A DNA stretch of 64,000 bases from Synergistaceae bacterium UBA5827. GTDB lineage: Bacteria; Synergistota; Synergistia; Synergistales; 79-D21. The DNA is taken from the NCBI GenBank assembly GCA_002432945.1, contig DJHE01000012.1, positions 1-64,000 of the forward strand. The letters run 5' to 3'. Below are positions 8,154 to 16,429 of the stretch, one piece after another. Under the pieces are notes generated by a model. The model had not been told where the DNA came from. It ran no database searches and saw only the letters and a list, made by a program, of their open reading frames with translations. Every line of letters begins with the position of its first letter. Position 1 is the stretch's first letter. The position numbers and the translations under genes are program-made.

Positions 8154-8180
8154 GGGGGCCCTCTATCGGGGGCCCCTCTT
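8154..8180 (+). terminator. GC-rich terminator after the GLUG gene
   Basis: GGGGCCC (8155-8161) pairs with GGGCCCC (8170-8176), followed by TCTTCATTT. The U-tract is modest. Confidence 0.6.
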
Positions 8181-8230
8181 CATTTCCGGTCGGTGACGGT
8201 CCGTTGAGGTGCCCATGATAGGTTGACGAA

Positions 8231-8265
8231 TTACGAAGCGTAAGTAAAATTTATAATAGCTTACG
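8231..8265 (+). promoter_or_regulatory. Promoter and probable Lrp operator
   Basis: TATAAT at 8252-8257 is flanked by inverted repeats: TTACG-AAG-CGTAA (8231-8243), with a further CTTACG at 8260-8265 that mirrors CGTAAG at 8239-8244. There is no good -35. Repeats around the -10 of an Lrp gene point to autoregulation; this is inference. Confidence 0.55.
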
Positions 8266-8283
8266 AAAAAGGAGAAATAATAT

Positions 8284-8736
8284 ATGAACAAGACTGATAC
8301 GAAATTATTGATACGTCTCATGGAGAAGGGCCGGGCAACGTGGGCGGAGTTGGGGGCCCTTGTCGGCTTATCGGCTCCTGCTGCGGCAGACAGGGTAAGA
8401 AAACTGGAGGAATCGGGTGTCATTCGCGGCTACGCCGCTATGACCAACCCCGAGGAAGTGGGATGCGGCCTCGGGGCCCTAATCTCCGTCACGCTGGAAA
8501 GAGTGGAGGAGAGGCCTGCATTCCTTGAGTTGATCCAGGAAATGCCGGAAGTCCTTGAATGCCATCACGTGGCTGGAGCAGAGGACTTCGTCCTGAAGGT
8601 CCGGTGTGCGGATACTCGTGCCCTTGAGATTGTCATTAGCGGAAAAATCAAGGGGATAGCGGGGGTCAAGACTCGGACGACCGTCATCCTGTCGACGGCC
8701 AAGGAATCGCCGGTATTGCCGTTAACCATCGAGTGA
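8284..8736 (+). CDS. Lrp/AsnC family transcriptional regulator
   Basis: A 150-residue feast/famine regulator: N-terminal winged helix-turn-helix (DTKLLIRLMEKGRATWAELGALVGLSAPAAADRVRKLEESGVIRGY, residues about 4-50) and a C-terminal RAM ligand domain with CHHVAGAEDFVLKV. The start has an AAAAGGAG site. It is 7 bases ahead of a LysE-type exporter, so it most likely senses an amino acid and switches on export, as LysG or other Lrp proteins do for their neighbours. Confidence 0.9.
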   Translation: MNKTDTKLLIRLMEKGRATWAELGALVGLSAPAAADRVRKLEESGVIRGYAAMTNPEEVGCGLGALISVTLERVEERPAFLELIQEMPEVLECHHVAGAEDFVLKVRCADTRALEIVISGKIKGIAGVKTRTTVILSTAKESPVLPLTIE

Positions 8737-8743
8737 AGGCGCA

Positions 8744-9373
8744 ATGTCCGGCGGGCTGGCTTGTTTTGTAAAGGGTATCGTGCTTGGTTTTTCCATCGCT
8801 GCTCCGGTAGGTCCCATCGGGGTCCTTTGCATGAGGCGCACTCTTGGGAGCGGGATGCTGCATGGATTCCTTTCAGGGATGGGGGCTGCCACCGCGGACG
8901 GGCTTTACGGATGCCTGGCTGCTTTCGGGGTGACAGCCATTTCGAATCTCCTGCTGGAACAACAGTCCCTGATCAGGCTGGCCGGGGGGCTTTTCTTGCT
9001 GTATCTCGGCATTTCGACGTTCAGGGCGATTCCCGAGGGTGCCGGAACAAGAGAAAGCGGTAAGGGACTGCTGCGTTCCTATGTCTCGGCTTTTTTCCTC
9101 ACGATCACGAACCCGATGACGATTCTTTCCTTTGGGGCGGTTTTTGCGGGATTGGGCATCGGTGCAGCCCGGGGAAATTCCGTCCTGGCCGGATTGATGG
9201 TGTCGGGCGTGGTAGCGGGTTCCGCTCTCTGGTGGCTCACGTTGAGCGGGATCGTCAGTGTCTTTCGAGAGAAATTAGATCATGGGCAACTCAGGTGGGT
9301 GAACCGGTCTTCCGGCGCCATTATCGGGTGTTTTGGAGTCGCGAGCCTCGTTTCCCTTTTACACCTGTTTTGA
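8744..9373 (+). CDS. LysE family amino acid exporter
   Basis: A 209-residue inner-membrane protein with about six hydrophobic segments. The N-terminal GFSIAAPVGPIGVLCMRRTL is the LysE/RhtB signature, and FFLTITNPMTILSF is the second conserved loop. It exports amino acids or small amines by proton exchange. It follows the Lrp gene closely, so the two probably form one operon; the exported amino acid cannot be read from the sequence. Its 3' end faces structured RNA copy 2. Confidence 0.88.
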   Translation: MSGGLACFVKGIVLGFSIAAPVGPIGVLCMRRTLGSGMLHGFLSGMGAATADGLYGCLAAFGVTAISNLLLEQQSLIRLAGGLFLLYLGISTFRAIPEGAGTRESGKGLLRSYVSAFFLTITNPMTILSFGAVFAGLGIGAARGNSVLAGLMVSGVVAGSALWWLTLSGIVSVFREKLDHGQLRWVNRSSGAIIGCFGVASLVSLLHLF

Positions 9374-9429
9374 AAAATCAATCATTCGTATTGTCTCGTC
9401 CCGACGGGCAACAATTCCGGCCGCGAGGC

Positions 9430-9464
9430 AAAAAACAAGGGCCCCAGGTTTCCGCCCAGGACCC
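9430..9464 (-). terminator. Terminator of structured RNA copy 2
   Basis: Minus-strand GGGTCCTGGG and CCTGGGGCCC form a ten-pair stem with wobbles over loop CGGAAA, then TTGTTTTTT. Almost identical to copy 1. Confidence 0.88.
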
Positions 9465-9765
9465 TTTCGCGAGATACCGTGCCGGATTCGCTATGAACCG
9501 GCTCACGCCTTCCGCGCGGTGCCGCACCCGTGAAGGTCGCCCCTGTCCGCTTCAGGCGGGCTGCTTCCCGTCGGGCTATGCCGCGTCGGGAAAAGCCACC
9601 CTGTACTTTGCCGTGCCAAGCCTTCGTCAACTCTCACTTGTCCAGCCGTGCTACGCCGTACTTTGTCTGCCGTGCCCTGGCGGGCCGTGCCTTGACTAGC
9701 CGTGCAAGCCGTGCCTTCCGAAGTTTTGCTTCAACTACGACTTACCACGTCATTTCCTATCTCGC
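9430..9765 (-). ncRNA. Structured RNA, copy 2 of a two-copy family
   Basis: The same length (336 nt), promoter geometry, closing stem and terminator as the copy at 2593-2928. The 5' GCGAGATA (9765-9758) pairs with TATCTCGC (9476-9469). Stems differ in sequence but keep pairing: GAAG/CTTC replaces CTGGGC/GCCCAG, CCCG/CGGG replaces CCTC/GAGG, and GCCGG-TTC/GAA-TCCGGC replaces the 3' stem. The 5' half holds six exact GCACGGC motifs plus near copies. It lies between lysE (convergent) and the OmpH gene (divergent). No coding potential is evident. Confidence 0.78.
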
Positions 9766-9772
9766 ATGTCAG

Positions 9773-9801
9773 ATTATAGAGATAAAATGTTTACTTTGCA
9801 A
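9773..9801 (-). promoter_or_regulatory. Promoter of structured RNA copy 2
   Basis: Minus-strand TTGCAA (9801-9796), 17 bases, then a perfect TATAAT (9778-9773). The predicted start is near 9765. The spacer shares AGTAAAC-GTTTTA-like sequence with copy 1. Confidence 0.8.
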
Positions 9802-9990
9802 GCCTATATGTAAGTAGTCATAATATGTTTTTATAAACAAACAGGCAACTTTCTTGCCGTTGCCGACCACACGCAATTTGACCCGGACCCCGCTCCCGGG
9901 CTTCTCGTGGTTCTTGCCACCTAGACTTTCGCGGCCGGCGATAGTAGAATTTGGCCTCATAGCCCTGAGTAACCAAAAGGAGGGTGCTTG

Positions 9991-10425
9991 ATGGTTTCTC
10001 GCAAGAAGTTGATGCTGCTGGCTGTCCTTTCTGTTTTTTCCCTTGCGATCGCTTCCGGGGTCGCACTGGCTGCGGAAAAAATCGGCGTTATCGAACCGCA
10101 GACGGTCCTTTCCCAGCATCCGAAAATGGCCCAGGTCCGGAAACAGATCCAGGAGGTTCTCCAAAAGAAGCAAGAGGAAGCCAAGGCGGCAATCGCCAAG
10201 GAGAAGGACGATAAGAAGAAGGCGGAAATCTACCAGACGAAACAGAACGAGGCGGCCGTAGAGGAACAAAAACTCATGGCTCCCATCCTTAAAGATATGG
10301 ACGTTGCGATCCGCTCGGTTGCCAAGGCCAAGGGCTTGACTCTCGTCATTGATGTAGCCCAGGCCCTCATGGGCGGAGTTGACATCACCCACGACGTCAT
10401 TGCGGAACTGAAGAAGAATCCCTAA
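9991..10425 (+). CDS. OmpH/Skp family periplasmic chaperone
   Basis: A 144-residue exported protein: signal peptide (VSRKKLMLLAVLSVF...GVALA, cut near residue 27), then IGVIEPQTVLSQHPKM, then a long charged helix of Lys/Glu/Gln and a return strand. This is the layout of Skp, the trimeric chaperone for outer-membrane proteins, consistent with a diderm envelope. ATG 9991 follows AAGGAGGG. It stands alone rather than beside bamA or lpxD. Confidence 0.82.
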   Translation: MVSRKKLMLLAVLSVFSLAIASGVALAAEKIGVIEPQTVLSQHPKMAQVRKQIQEVLQKKQEEAKAAIAKEKDDKKKAEIYQTKQNEAAVEEQKLMAPILKDMDVAIRSVAKAKGLTLVIDVAQALMGGVDITHDVIAELKKNP

Positions 10426-10454
10426 AACCGGTCAAGGATTCAAAGGGACATCGA

Positions 10455-10486
10455 GGGGAATCCCCGAAAGGGGATTCCCCTTCTTG
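10455..10486 (+). terminator. Terminator after the OmpH gene
   Basis: GGGGAATCCCC - GAAA - GGGGATTCCCC with a stable tetraloop, followed by TTCTTGT. Confidence 0.8.
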
Positions 10487-10545
10487 TCATGGCTTGCGGA
10501 GGTTATGATGGGATTGATCCCGATTGAGAAAGGGGGAAAGAACCA

Positions 10546-11121
10546 ATGGAGAAAGTCAACATCGGAAACAACCCGTTCCTTCTACCCATGCCCATGGTTA
10601 TCGTGGGTTCATGCATCGGGGAGAGACCCAACTTCATGGCAGTCGGCTGGGCAAGCCGGGTGAATGCCAAGCCGGCGATCATGAGCGTTGCCATCGGTCT
10701 TCACGCGACGGCCGGTTCGATTCTCGAAACAGGCGAGTACAGCATCAACATCCCTTCGGTTGACCTGCTGCGGCAGACCGACCTGATGGGGATGGTCAGC
10801 GGAACCGATTTCGACAAGTCGGTGCTTTTCGACATCTTTTACGGTTCTCTCGAAAAGGCCCCGATGATCCGGCAATGTCCCGTGACCATGGAATGCAAGG
10901 TGATCCAGGTCGTCGAGCTCCCCAGGGACAGCCTTTTCATCGGGGAAGTGAAGGGCGTCTGGTCGGAGGAAAGATTCCTGACGGGAGGCAGTCCCGACAT
11001 CGAAAAAGTCCGTCCTTTCTGCCTGACGATGCCGGATAACCGCTACTGGTCAATTGGACCGTCAATCGGCAGGGCCTGGCATGATGGACTTGAGCTAAAG
11101 GGGCTGCTGACAGCAAAATAA
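10546..11121 (+). CDS. Flavin reductase / flavoredoxin family protein
   Basis: A 191-residue FMN-binding split-barrel protein. The N-terminal PMPMVIVGSCIGERPNFMAVGWASRVNAKPAIMSVAI is typical of the flavoredoxin branch, where FMN binds at the loop after the first strands. GEYSINIPS and FDIFYGSLEKAPMIRQCPVTMECKV are conserved. It probably passes electrons from ferredoxin or NAD(P)H to an unknown acceptor. Confidence 0.85.
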   Translation: MEKVNIGNNPFLLPMPMVIVGSCIGERPNFMAVGWASRVNAKPAIMSVAIGLHATAGSILETGEYSINIPSVDLLRQTDLMGMVSGTDFDKSVLFDIFYGSLEKAPMIRQCPVTMECKVIQVVELPRDSLFIGEVKGVWSEERFLTGGSPDIEKVRPFCLTMPDNRYWSIGPSIGRAWHDGLELKGLLTAK

Positions 11122-11164
11122 TCGCTCAGGGCTTCCCGGGAAAGGATGAGGTGAAGACTCGCAA

Positions 11165-11704
11165 ATGAAGCATTTGGCGAACCTGATCTCGCTAAGCCGG
11201 GTGTTCCTTTCAATGTTGCTGGTCCCTCTTAGAAACCACACCGGTATTTTTATCGGGGTTTACCTGCTTTGTGGGTTCAGCGACGTCCTCGATGGCTTTG
11301 TCGCGCGAAAAACGAAGACGGAAAGCGTGGCAGGGGCGAGACTGGATTCCCTTGGGGATGTTTTCATGTTCACGGCGATCGTCCTGGTCCTGTACCTGCG
11401 GACAGGAAAGGAACTGGCGGCATACACCCCGATACTGGTTGCGGTCGTTCTTGTCAGGCTGTTGAATGTCGGCATTGCGGGATACAAGTTCCAGGTCCTT
11501 GTCCTTGGCCTGCACACCTGGGGAAACAAGCTGACGGGATTGCTGGTTTATTTGGCCCCGCTCCTGGTGATGGCCTGTCCGCCTGAAAAAGTCTTCATGT
11601 TCGTTTGCCTCGTTGCCATCCTGTCGGCGGTCGAGGAGGGGTGCATTCACCTGGGTTCCCGCAAGCTCGACTTGAACAGGAAGAGCATTTTCCTAAAGGA
11701 ATGA
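11165..11704 (+). CDS. CDP-alcohol phosphatidyltransferase family protein
   Basis: A 179-residue membrane enzyme with about five hydrophobic segments. The catalytic motif DVLDGFVARKT...GARLDSLGD matches D-x2-DG-x2-AR-x-G-x3-D-x3-D with all four Asp present, so it should be active. Such enzymes make phosphatidylglycerol-phosphate, cardiolipin or phosphatidylserine from CDP-diacylglycerol; which one is not clear. The AGGATGAGGTGAAG context supplies a ribosome site. Confidence 0.85.
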   Translation: MKHLANLISLSRVFLSMLLVPLRNHTGIFIGVYLLCGFSDVLDGFVARKTKTESVAGARLDSLGDVFMFTAIVLVLYLRTGKELAAYTPILVAVVLVRLLNVGIAGYKFQVLVLGLHTWGNKLTGLLVYLAPLLVMACPPEKVFMFVCLVAILSAVEEGCIHLGSRKLDLNRKSIFLKE

Positions 11705-11771
11705 CCCGGAAGGAATTCAACCGCGCATAGGAGGATTCGATCCGGATGATCGAAAGAAAGGCCGGCCGTTA

Positions 11772-12230
11772 ATGGCACGCGTAAGCATGAAGATACTCAT
11801 CCTCATTGCCGCGCTCATGGTCGCCGCTTATTGGGGGGTGGCAGGCACCGGCCGGGTTCCCACCGGAAGCGTCCAGGTCCCCGGGTCGACCGTAGCCGGC
11901 GACAAGGTGCTGGCCAGCCTCTTCTCGGAGCGGAGAAGCTCGGTCCAGGTCCAGGGAAGCGGTGTCGTAACAAAACTGCTCCCCGATGACAATGACGGGA
12001 ACCGCCATCAGCGCTTTATCGTCAAGCTTTCATCAGGGCAAACGCTGCTCATCGCTCACAACATCGACCAGGCGGAAAGAATTGAGGGGCTCAAACCGGG
12101 AGATCGCGTGGAATTCAGCGGTGAATACGAATGGAACCATCAAGGGGGCGTGATCCACTGGACCCATCGGGATCCCGCCGGCCGCCATCTTCCGGGGTGG
12201 ATCCGGCATAAGGGGCGGACCTACGGTTGA
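11772..12230 (+). CDS. DUF3465 domain protein
   Basis: A 152-residue protein with an N-terminal membrane anchor or signal (MKILILIAALMVAAYWG) and a conserved OB-like domain: VQGSGVVTKLLPDDNDGNRHQRFIVKLSSGQTLLIAHNID...PGDRVEFSGEYEWNHQGGVIHWTHRDP. This is DUF3465, of unknown function, probably nucleic-acid or ligand binding outside the membrane. ATG 11772 or ATG 11787 could be the start; neither ribosome site is strong. Confidence 0.8.
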   Translation: MARVSMKILILIAALMVAAYWGVAGTGRVPTGSVQVPGSTVAGDKVLASLFSERRSSVQVQGSGVVTKLLPDDNDGNRHQRFIVKLSSGQTLLIAHNIDQAERIEGLKPGDRVEFSGEYEWNHQGGVIHWTHRDPAGRHLPGWIRHKGRTYG

Positions 12231-12288
12231 ACCCGAGGCAAGTCGGTTGTGTTAATCTAGGGTGACTTTTTCGTGGAGGTTTCGCCGG

Positions 12289-13215
12289 ATGATCCTTAAA
12301 AGGTCCATGTTCCTTGCGGATGCCGCGCTATTGGGAGTGGCCCTGTTCTGGGGCGTCGGTTACGTCGCCGTGAAGGCGGCCCTTGAAAGTTTCACTCCCC
12401 TTTGGCTGATCGTGTTCCGATTTATACCGTCCTTCCTCTTTTTATCCGTCATTTTCCGTCGCCGAATGGCTGCTCTCACGCCCCCGGCTATAAGGTCCGG
12501 CCTTCTGGCGGGGTGCATCCTGGCGATGTCATTCTTGGCCTCGACGTCCGGCTTGGTTTTTACCACCGCAGGGAAGCAGGCCTTCATTACGACGGCCTAC
12601 GTTGTCCTCGTTCCCCTCCTCCTATGGGGCGCAACGCGTCGTTTTCCCGGGTTCGGGACATTCTTCACGGCCTTGCTATGCTTTGCGGGGATGTCCTTCC
12701 TGACACTCCAGGCCGATTTCTCCATTGGTCTCGGAGACGGGCTCAGCCTTCTCAGCGCTTTTTTCCTCGCCCTTCACATGCTGGTGGTCGAAAGATCCGT
12801 GCGGGATCATGACCCCGTGTCGCTTGCCATCCTCCAAATCGGGGTTGTCGGTTTTGTTGCCCTTCTCCTGGCCCCGTTTCTCGAAAAGTTCCCGGTCCAG
12901 GTTTCCCCGGCGGCCTGGACAGCGCTGGCCTATAACATCTTTCTGGGCACGGTTTTTGCCCTGGTGACCCAAAACGTGGCCCAAAGACACACAACGTCTA
13001 CCCACACGGCACTGATCCTCAGCCTGGAGGGGGTTTTCGGGGCGTTAGCGGGGGCGATGGTTCTCGGGGAGATCTTCACCGGAAAAATGATCGTCGGCTG
13101 TGCCCTTATCTTCATCTCGATCCTCATTACGGAACTCTTGCCGCTCAAGTCGGTTCCGGTGGCTGTTGAATCTAATTCCGTCCCAGCCGGTATACCGACC
13201 AGTACAATAACTTAA
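12289..13215 (+). CDS. DMT superfamily (EamA) transporter
   Basis: A 308-residue inner-membrane protein with ten hydrophobic segments in two EamA repeats. The first begins ALLGVALFWGVGYVAVKAAL, the second near GLGDGLSLLSAFFLALHMLVVER. It ends with the GALAGAMVLGEIF segment of the second repeat. The family exports metabolites and amino acids. ATG 12289 follows GTGGAGGTTTCGCCGG. The substrate is not predictable. Confidence 0.88.
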   Translation: MILKRSMFLADAALLGVALFWGVGYVAVKAALESFTPLWLIVFRFIPSFLFLSVIFRRRMAALTPPAIRSGLLAGCILAMSFLASTSGLVFTTAGKQAFITTAYVVLVPLLLWGATRRFPGFGTFFTALLCFAGMSFLTLQADFSIGLGDGLSLLSAFFLALHMLVVERSVRDHDPVSLAILQIGVVGFVALLLAPFLEKFPVQVSPAAWTALAYNIFLGTVFALVTQNVAQRHTTSTHTALILSLEGVFGALAGAMVLGEIFTGKMIVGCALIFISILITELLPLKSVPVAVESNSVPAGIPTSTIT

Positions 13216-13245
13216 GCGCATGCGCGAATGAACCGGGAGGGACTC

Positions 13246-14013
13246 ATGAAATACCGACACCTGCGGCATGCAACAGGAATACTTCACTACGGGGGCCTGC
13301 AATTCCTGGTCGATCCCATGCTGGCGCCCAAAGAATCGTGCCCGCCTATCCGGAATTCATGGAATTCCCTGAAAAACCCCCGAGTTGACCTGCCGCTTGA
13401 TTTATCCAGCCTGGAATTGCCACGGTATTGCCTCGTTACGCACCTTCACCTGGATCATTTTGACGAGGTTGCGAAAAACCAACTCCCCAAAGACATCCAC
13501 TTGATTTGCCAACCCGAGGATGCCGAGCGTTTCGAAAAAATGGGATTTTCAAGGGTCATGCCTGTCGATGGGCAATTGACCATCGAATCCGTTACTGTCA
13601 GCCGTGTTCCAGGTCAACATGGTGTAGGCCGGGTTGCGGAGCTTATGGGAGTTTCGTCCGGTTACGTGTTTCGCGCGGCAAGTGAACCGACTCTCTATAT
13701 CACCGGCGATACCGTATTTTTCGAAGGCATGGGAGCAACTCTCGATGAGTGCAAGCCGGGGGTCATCATCGCTTTTGGGGGAACAGCCCAATTTTCCGAG
13801 GGTGATCCCATTACGCTGACCCCGGACGATTTGCTGGAAATCCATCGTTCTGCACCAGGAGCGAAGATCATCTGCGTCCACATGGATTCAATCAACCATT
13901 GCAGGACGACAAGGGATGACCTAAAGCGATTTCTCTCGCTGCAACTTCCGGGTTCCGAATCCGGGGATTCGTTCTTTGTCCCCGTCGATGGTGAAACGCT
14001 TGAGTTTCGATGA
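13246..14013 (+). CDS. MBL-fold metal-dependent hydrolase
   Basis: A 255-residue metallo-beta-lactamase-fold protein of the UlaG-like type. The metal motif HLHLDHFDE sits at about residues 66-74, GDTVFFEG is the downstream Asp region, and HMDSINH supplies the last His. ATG 13246 is preferred over ATG 13228 since GGGAGGG lies between them. The substrate is unknown. It probably shares a transcript with the following B3/B4 gene. Confidence 0.83.
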   Translation: MKYRHLRHATGILHYGGLQFLVDPMLAPKESCPPIRNSWNSLKNPRVDLPLDLSSLELPRYCLVTHLHLDHFDEVAKNQLPKDIHLICQPEDAERFEKMGFSRVMPVDGQLTIESVTVSRVPGQHGVGRVAELMGVSSGYVFRAASEPTLYITGDTVFFEGMGATLDECKPGVIIAFGGTAQFSEGDPITLTPDDLLEIHRSAPGAKIICVHMDSINHCRTTRDDLKRFLSLQLPGSESGDSFFVPVDGETLEFR

Positions 14014-14050
14014 TGCCGGGGACTGTCGCCCGGAGGAAGGAAGAGTACCC

Positions 14051-14722
14051 ATGATCACCGTATCGGAAAACTGGAAGAGTGCCTTTCCGTCAGCCTGTTT
14101 CGGGGTGCTGTTGATGCAGGGCGTCAAAAATTGCATTGGCAACCCGGGAATCGAGTCCAGGAAGACACGACTCGAAGAAGAGCTTCGAAACAAACATCTT
14201 GGAATGAGCAGGAAGGCCTTGTTGGAAGACCGTAGCATGGCGTTGTATGAAAATCATTTCCGGAAGTTTGGACAGGGATACCCCGTGTTGCACCAGCTGG
14301 AGACCGTTGCCTTGAAAGGAAAACCGATTCTTTCTCCCTCGTCCCTGGTGGCGGCCATGTTCATGGTTGAGTTGAAAAACGGTTTTCTTACGGCCGGGCA
14401 TGACTTCGAGAAAGTGTCTCCCCCGATGGTTCTTGATGTCGCCGAGGGAAACGAGACCTACCAGTCCATGGGGGGCAAGGACCGGAAACTTCAGAGAGGC
14501 GACATGTTCCTGTCGGACAGGAATGGGATCCTTTCGAGCGTTCTTTACGGTCCGGACAACCGGAGCCATATCACCCTCGAGACTTCCCTTGCACTCTTCA
14601 CGGTTTATGGGGTTCCCTCCCTTGGGGCACACGAATTGCACCGGCACCTGGAAGAAATCGAAGAATTGGTCTTAACCCTAAGTCCTGGCGCTGCCAGGAT
14701 GGAACTGGGTGTTTATCCCTAG
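14051..14722 (+). CDS. B3/B4 domain protein (PheT-editing-like)
   Basis: A 223-residue protein matching free-standing B3/B4 domains related to the editing module of phenylalanyl-tRNA synthetase beta. Visible are FRKFGQGYPVLHQLETVALKG, LVAAMFMVELKNGFLTAGHD and SHITLETSLALFTVYG. Free-standing copies are proposed to deacylate mischarged tRNA or bind amino acids. ATG 14051 follows GGAGGAAGG. Confidence 0.8.
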   Translation: MITVSENWKSAFPSACFGVLLMQGVKNCIGNPGIESRKTRLEEELRNKHLGMSRKALLEDRSMALYENHFRKFGQGYPVLHQLETVALKGKPILSPSSLVAAMFMVELKNGFLTAGHDFEKVSPPMVLDVAEGNETYQSMGGKDRKLQRGDMFLSDRNGILSSVLYGPDNRSHITLETSLALFTVYGVPSLGAHELHRHLEEIEELVLTLSPGAARMELGVYP

Positions 14723-14777
14723 ACCGGGTTTTTTCTGCCAGGTGGGGGATGTCCGCTGCATCAGGCAAGGTGATTGA

Positions 14778-15470
14778 ATGCTCTTCAATCCATTGTGCGA
14801 GGTTTGGGAAATGCTGTTTGAAAAGTTCAAAAAGGTTGAGAGATACGCAAGGTATTCCGCCAGAGCTTTTTTTAGGGACACCTATAACAGGATCGCTTAT
14901 GGTCCTGGCGCTCCGCTTTATGCGGAAAGAATCTGGGTTAACCCCCAGGATTGCCTCGATTGCCTTGACGGCCTGGGAGACAGGTATTCGGCGAAGGTCA
15001 TCCTCTCCGGCTGGCCTCCTCCCGGCGGGAAACTAAGGAAAATCGAGGATCTTTTGAAAATACGATCTTCCTATGATCACTGGGTAAAAGGCATTCCCTG
15101 GGAGGAAACGGGCATTTTTGGATTTTTGGAGAAAGAGATTGAGAGGCACCCTAGATCCTGTTTTGACGACTGCAGGAACCAGGAGGATATCAGGAAAAGG
15201 TATAGCCAGCTGGATGTTATTTTTGAGGAAGTCAGGAAAGAAAGAGCATTAAAAAGGCAGGTTGAAGTTGATCCTTGGGCGTTCAGGGAGAAGGAAGGCG
15301 TTTATTTCCACCTGGGGCCGGGGGGCTCCCTTTTCATGGGCGGTGGGGGATGCCATAGGTTCGCAATGGCCCTGATCCTCGGGTTAACCAGGATCCCAGC
15401 GAAGATAGGCTGCGTCCATGTGACCGCGTTCCCGCGTCTAAGGGAATTAAGGGAATTCGCCGCCCGCTGA
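14778..15470 (+). CDS. Uncharacterised protein with ParB/sulfiredoxin-like C-terminus
   Basis: A 230-residue soluble protein of no assigned function. The N-terminus (RDTYNRIAYGPGAPLYAERIWVNP) and the C-terminal GGGGCHRFAMALILGLTRIPAKIG resemble ParB/sulfiredoxin-fold proteins, where a G-x-HR motif binds a nucleotide. The middle is charged and helical. Start 14778 has only a weak AAGGTG site; ATG 14811 is an alternative. Codon use is more A-rich than the neighbours. The ParB link is an inference from the motif only. Confidence 0.55.
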   Translation: MLFNPLCEVWEMLFEKFKKVERYARYSARAFFRDTYNRIAYGPGAPLYAERIWVNPQDCLDCLDGLGDRYSAKVILSGWPPPGGKLRKIEDLLKIRSSYDHWVKGIPWEETGIFGFLEKEIERHPRSCFDDCRNQEDIRKRYSQLDVIFEEVRKERALKRQVEVDPWAFREKEGVYFHLGPGGSLFMGGGGCHRFAMALILGLTRIPAKIGCVHVTAFPRLRELREFAAR

Positions 15471-15556
15471 GATTGCGGGCGCGCAGTTCCCCGTGGAATT
15501 GATACACTGGTTCCGGGCAAAACTCATTTTTGATAACCTGGTTTGGGAGGCTTTCG

Positions 15557-16363
15557 ATGAAGGCGATTTCCCTGCAATCCGGAAGCAACGGGAACTGTAT
15601 ATACGTGGAAGCTTCCGGCGTCCGTCTCCTGGTCGACGCGGGAATCAGTGCCAGGGAAACGGGCCGTCGACTTGAATACCTGGGGTGCAAGATATCAGAT
15701 ATCCATGCGGTTTTGGTTTCGCACGAACATGTCGATCACACATCCTCCGTGGGGACCCTCTGCAACAGGTACGGCATACCGGCCTACATGACACCTGCCA
15801 CGGAAGAGGCCCTTTGCCGCAAGGCAGGATGCCGTTGCCTGTCGCATGTTCGGCACTTTTCATCGGGGAGTTCTCTGGCTATCGGCCCTGTCAAGGTCGA
15901 GACCATCCCGACCTCGCATGATGCGGTTGACGGGAACGCATTCGTGATCGAGGACCAGGGCCTCCGCCTGGGCGTCCTAACGGACCTCGGGCATGTCTTC
16001 GGGGGCCTTGAGAAGGTTGTCGGATCCCTGGATGCCCTGTTCCTGGAGAGCAATTACGATCCCGGCATGCTGAAGAACGGGTGCTATCCCGCTTTCCTTA
16101 AGCGGAGGATTGCCGGGCCCGGCGGGCATATCTCGAACGATGAATCGGCCCGGTTGATCTCTGCAACGGGGAAAACCTATTCATGGGTTTGCCTGGCACA
16201 CCTGTCCCAGGCGAACAACACTCCGGAACTGGCTGTCGCCACCCATATGGGTATCGTGGGCAGCAGCCAGTCCTACCATGTCGCACCTCGAAACGGGATG
16301 GGGGAAGAATTGGTTGTGCGGAAAGCCGTGGAGGCGGGGAGAATCGACGGAGGGTTTCGGTAA
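15557..16363 (+). CDS. MBL-fold hydrolase, YycJ/WalJ-like
   Basis: A 268-residue single-domain metallo-hydrolase. The start MKAISLQSGSNGNCIYVE is typical of the YycJ family, which includes 5'-exonuclease-like proteins. Metal motifs are SHEHVDHTSSVG (about residues 55-66), SHDAVDG, LTDLGH and the late HLS. ATG 15557 is preferred, with GGGAGG eight bases ahead. The role in Firmicutes is mismatch-repair nuclease or cell-wall coordination; here it stands alone. Confidence 0.83.
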   Translation: MKAISLQSGSNGNCIYVEASGVRLLVDAGISARETGRRLEYLGCKISDIHAVLVSHEHVDHTSSVGTLCNRYGIPAYMTPATEEALCRKAGCRCLSHVRHFSSGSSLAIGPVKVETIPTSHDAVDGNAFVIEDQGLRLGVLTDLGHVFGGLEKVVGSLDALFLESNYDPGMLKNGCYPAFLKRRIAGPGGHISNDESARLISATGKTYSWVCLAHLSQANNTPELAVATHMGIVGSSQSYHVAPRNGMGEELVVRKAVEAGRIDGGFR

Positions 16364-16429
16364 AAGCCTGGCGGAACCGGGGCGAAGGCTTGGCTTTGAA
16401 TGAAGACAAATAAGGAAAGGGGTTAACAC

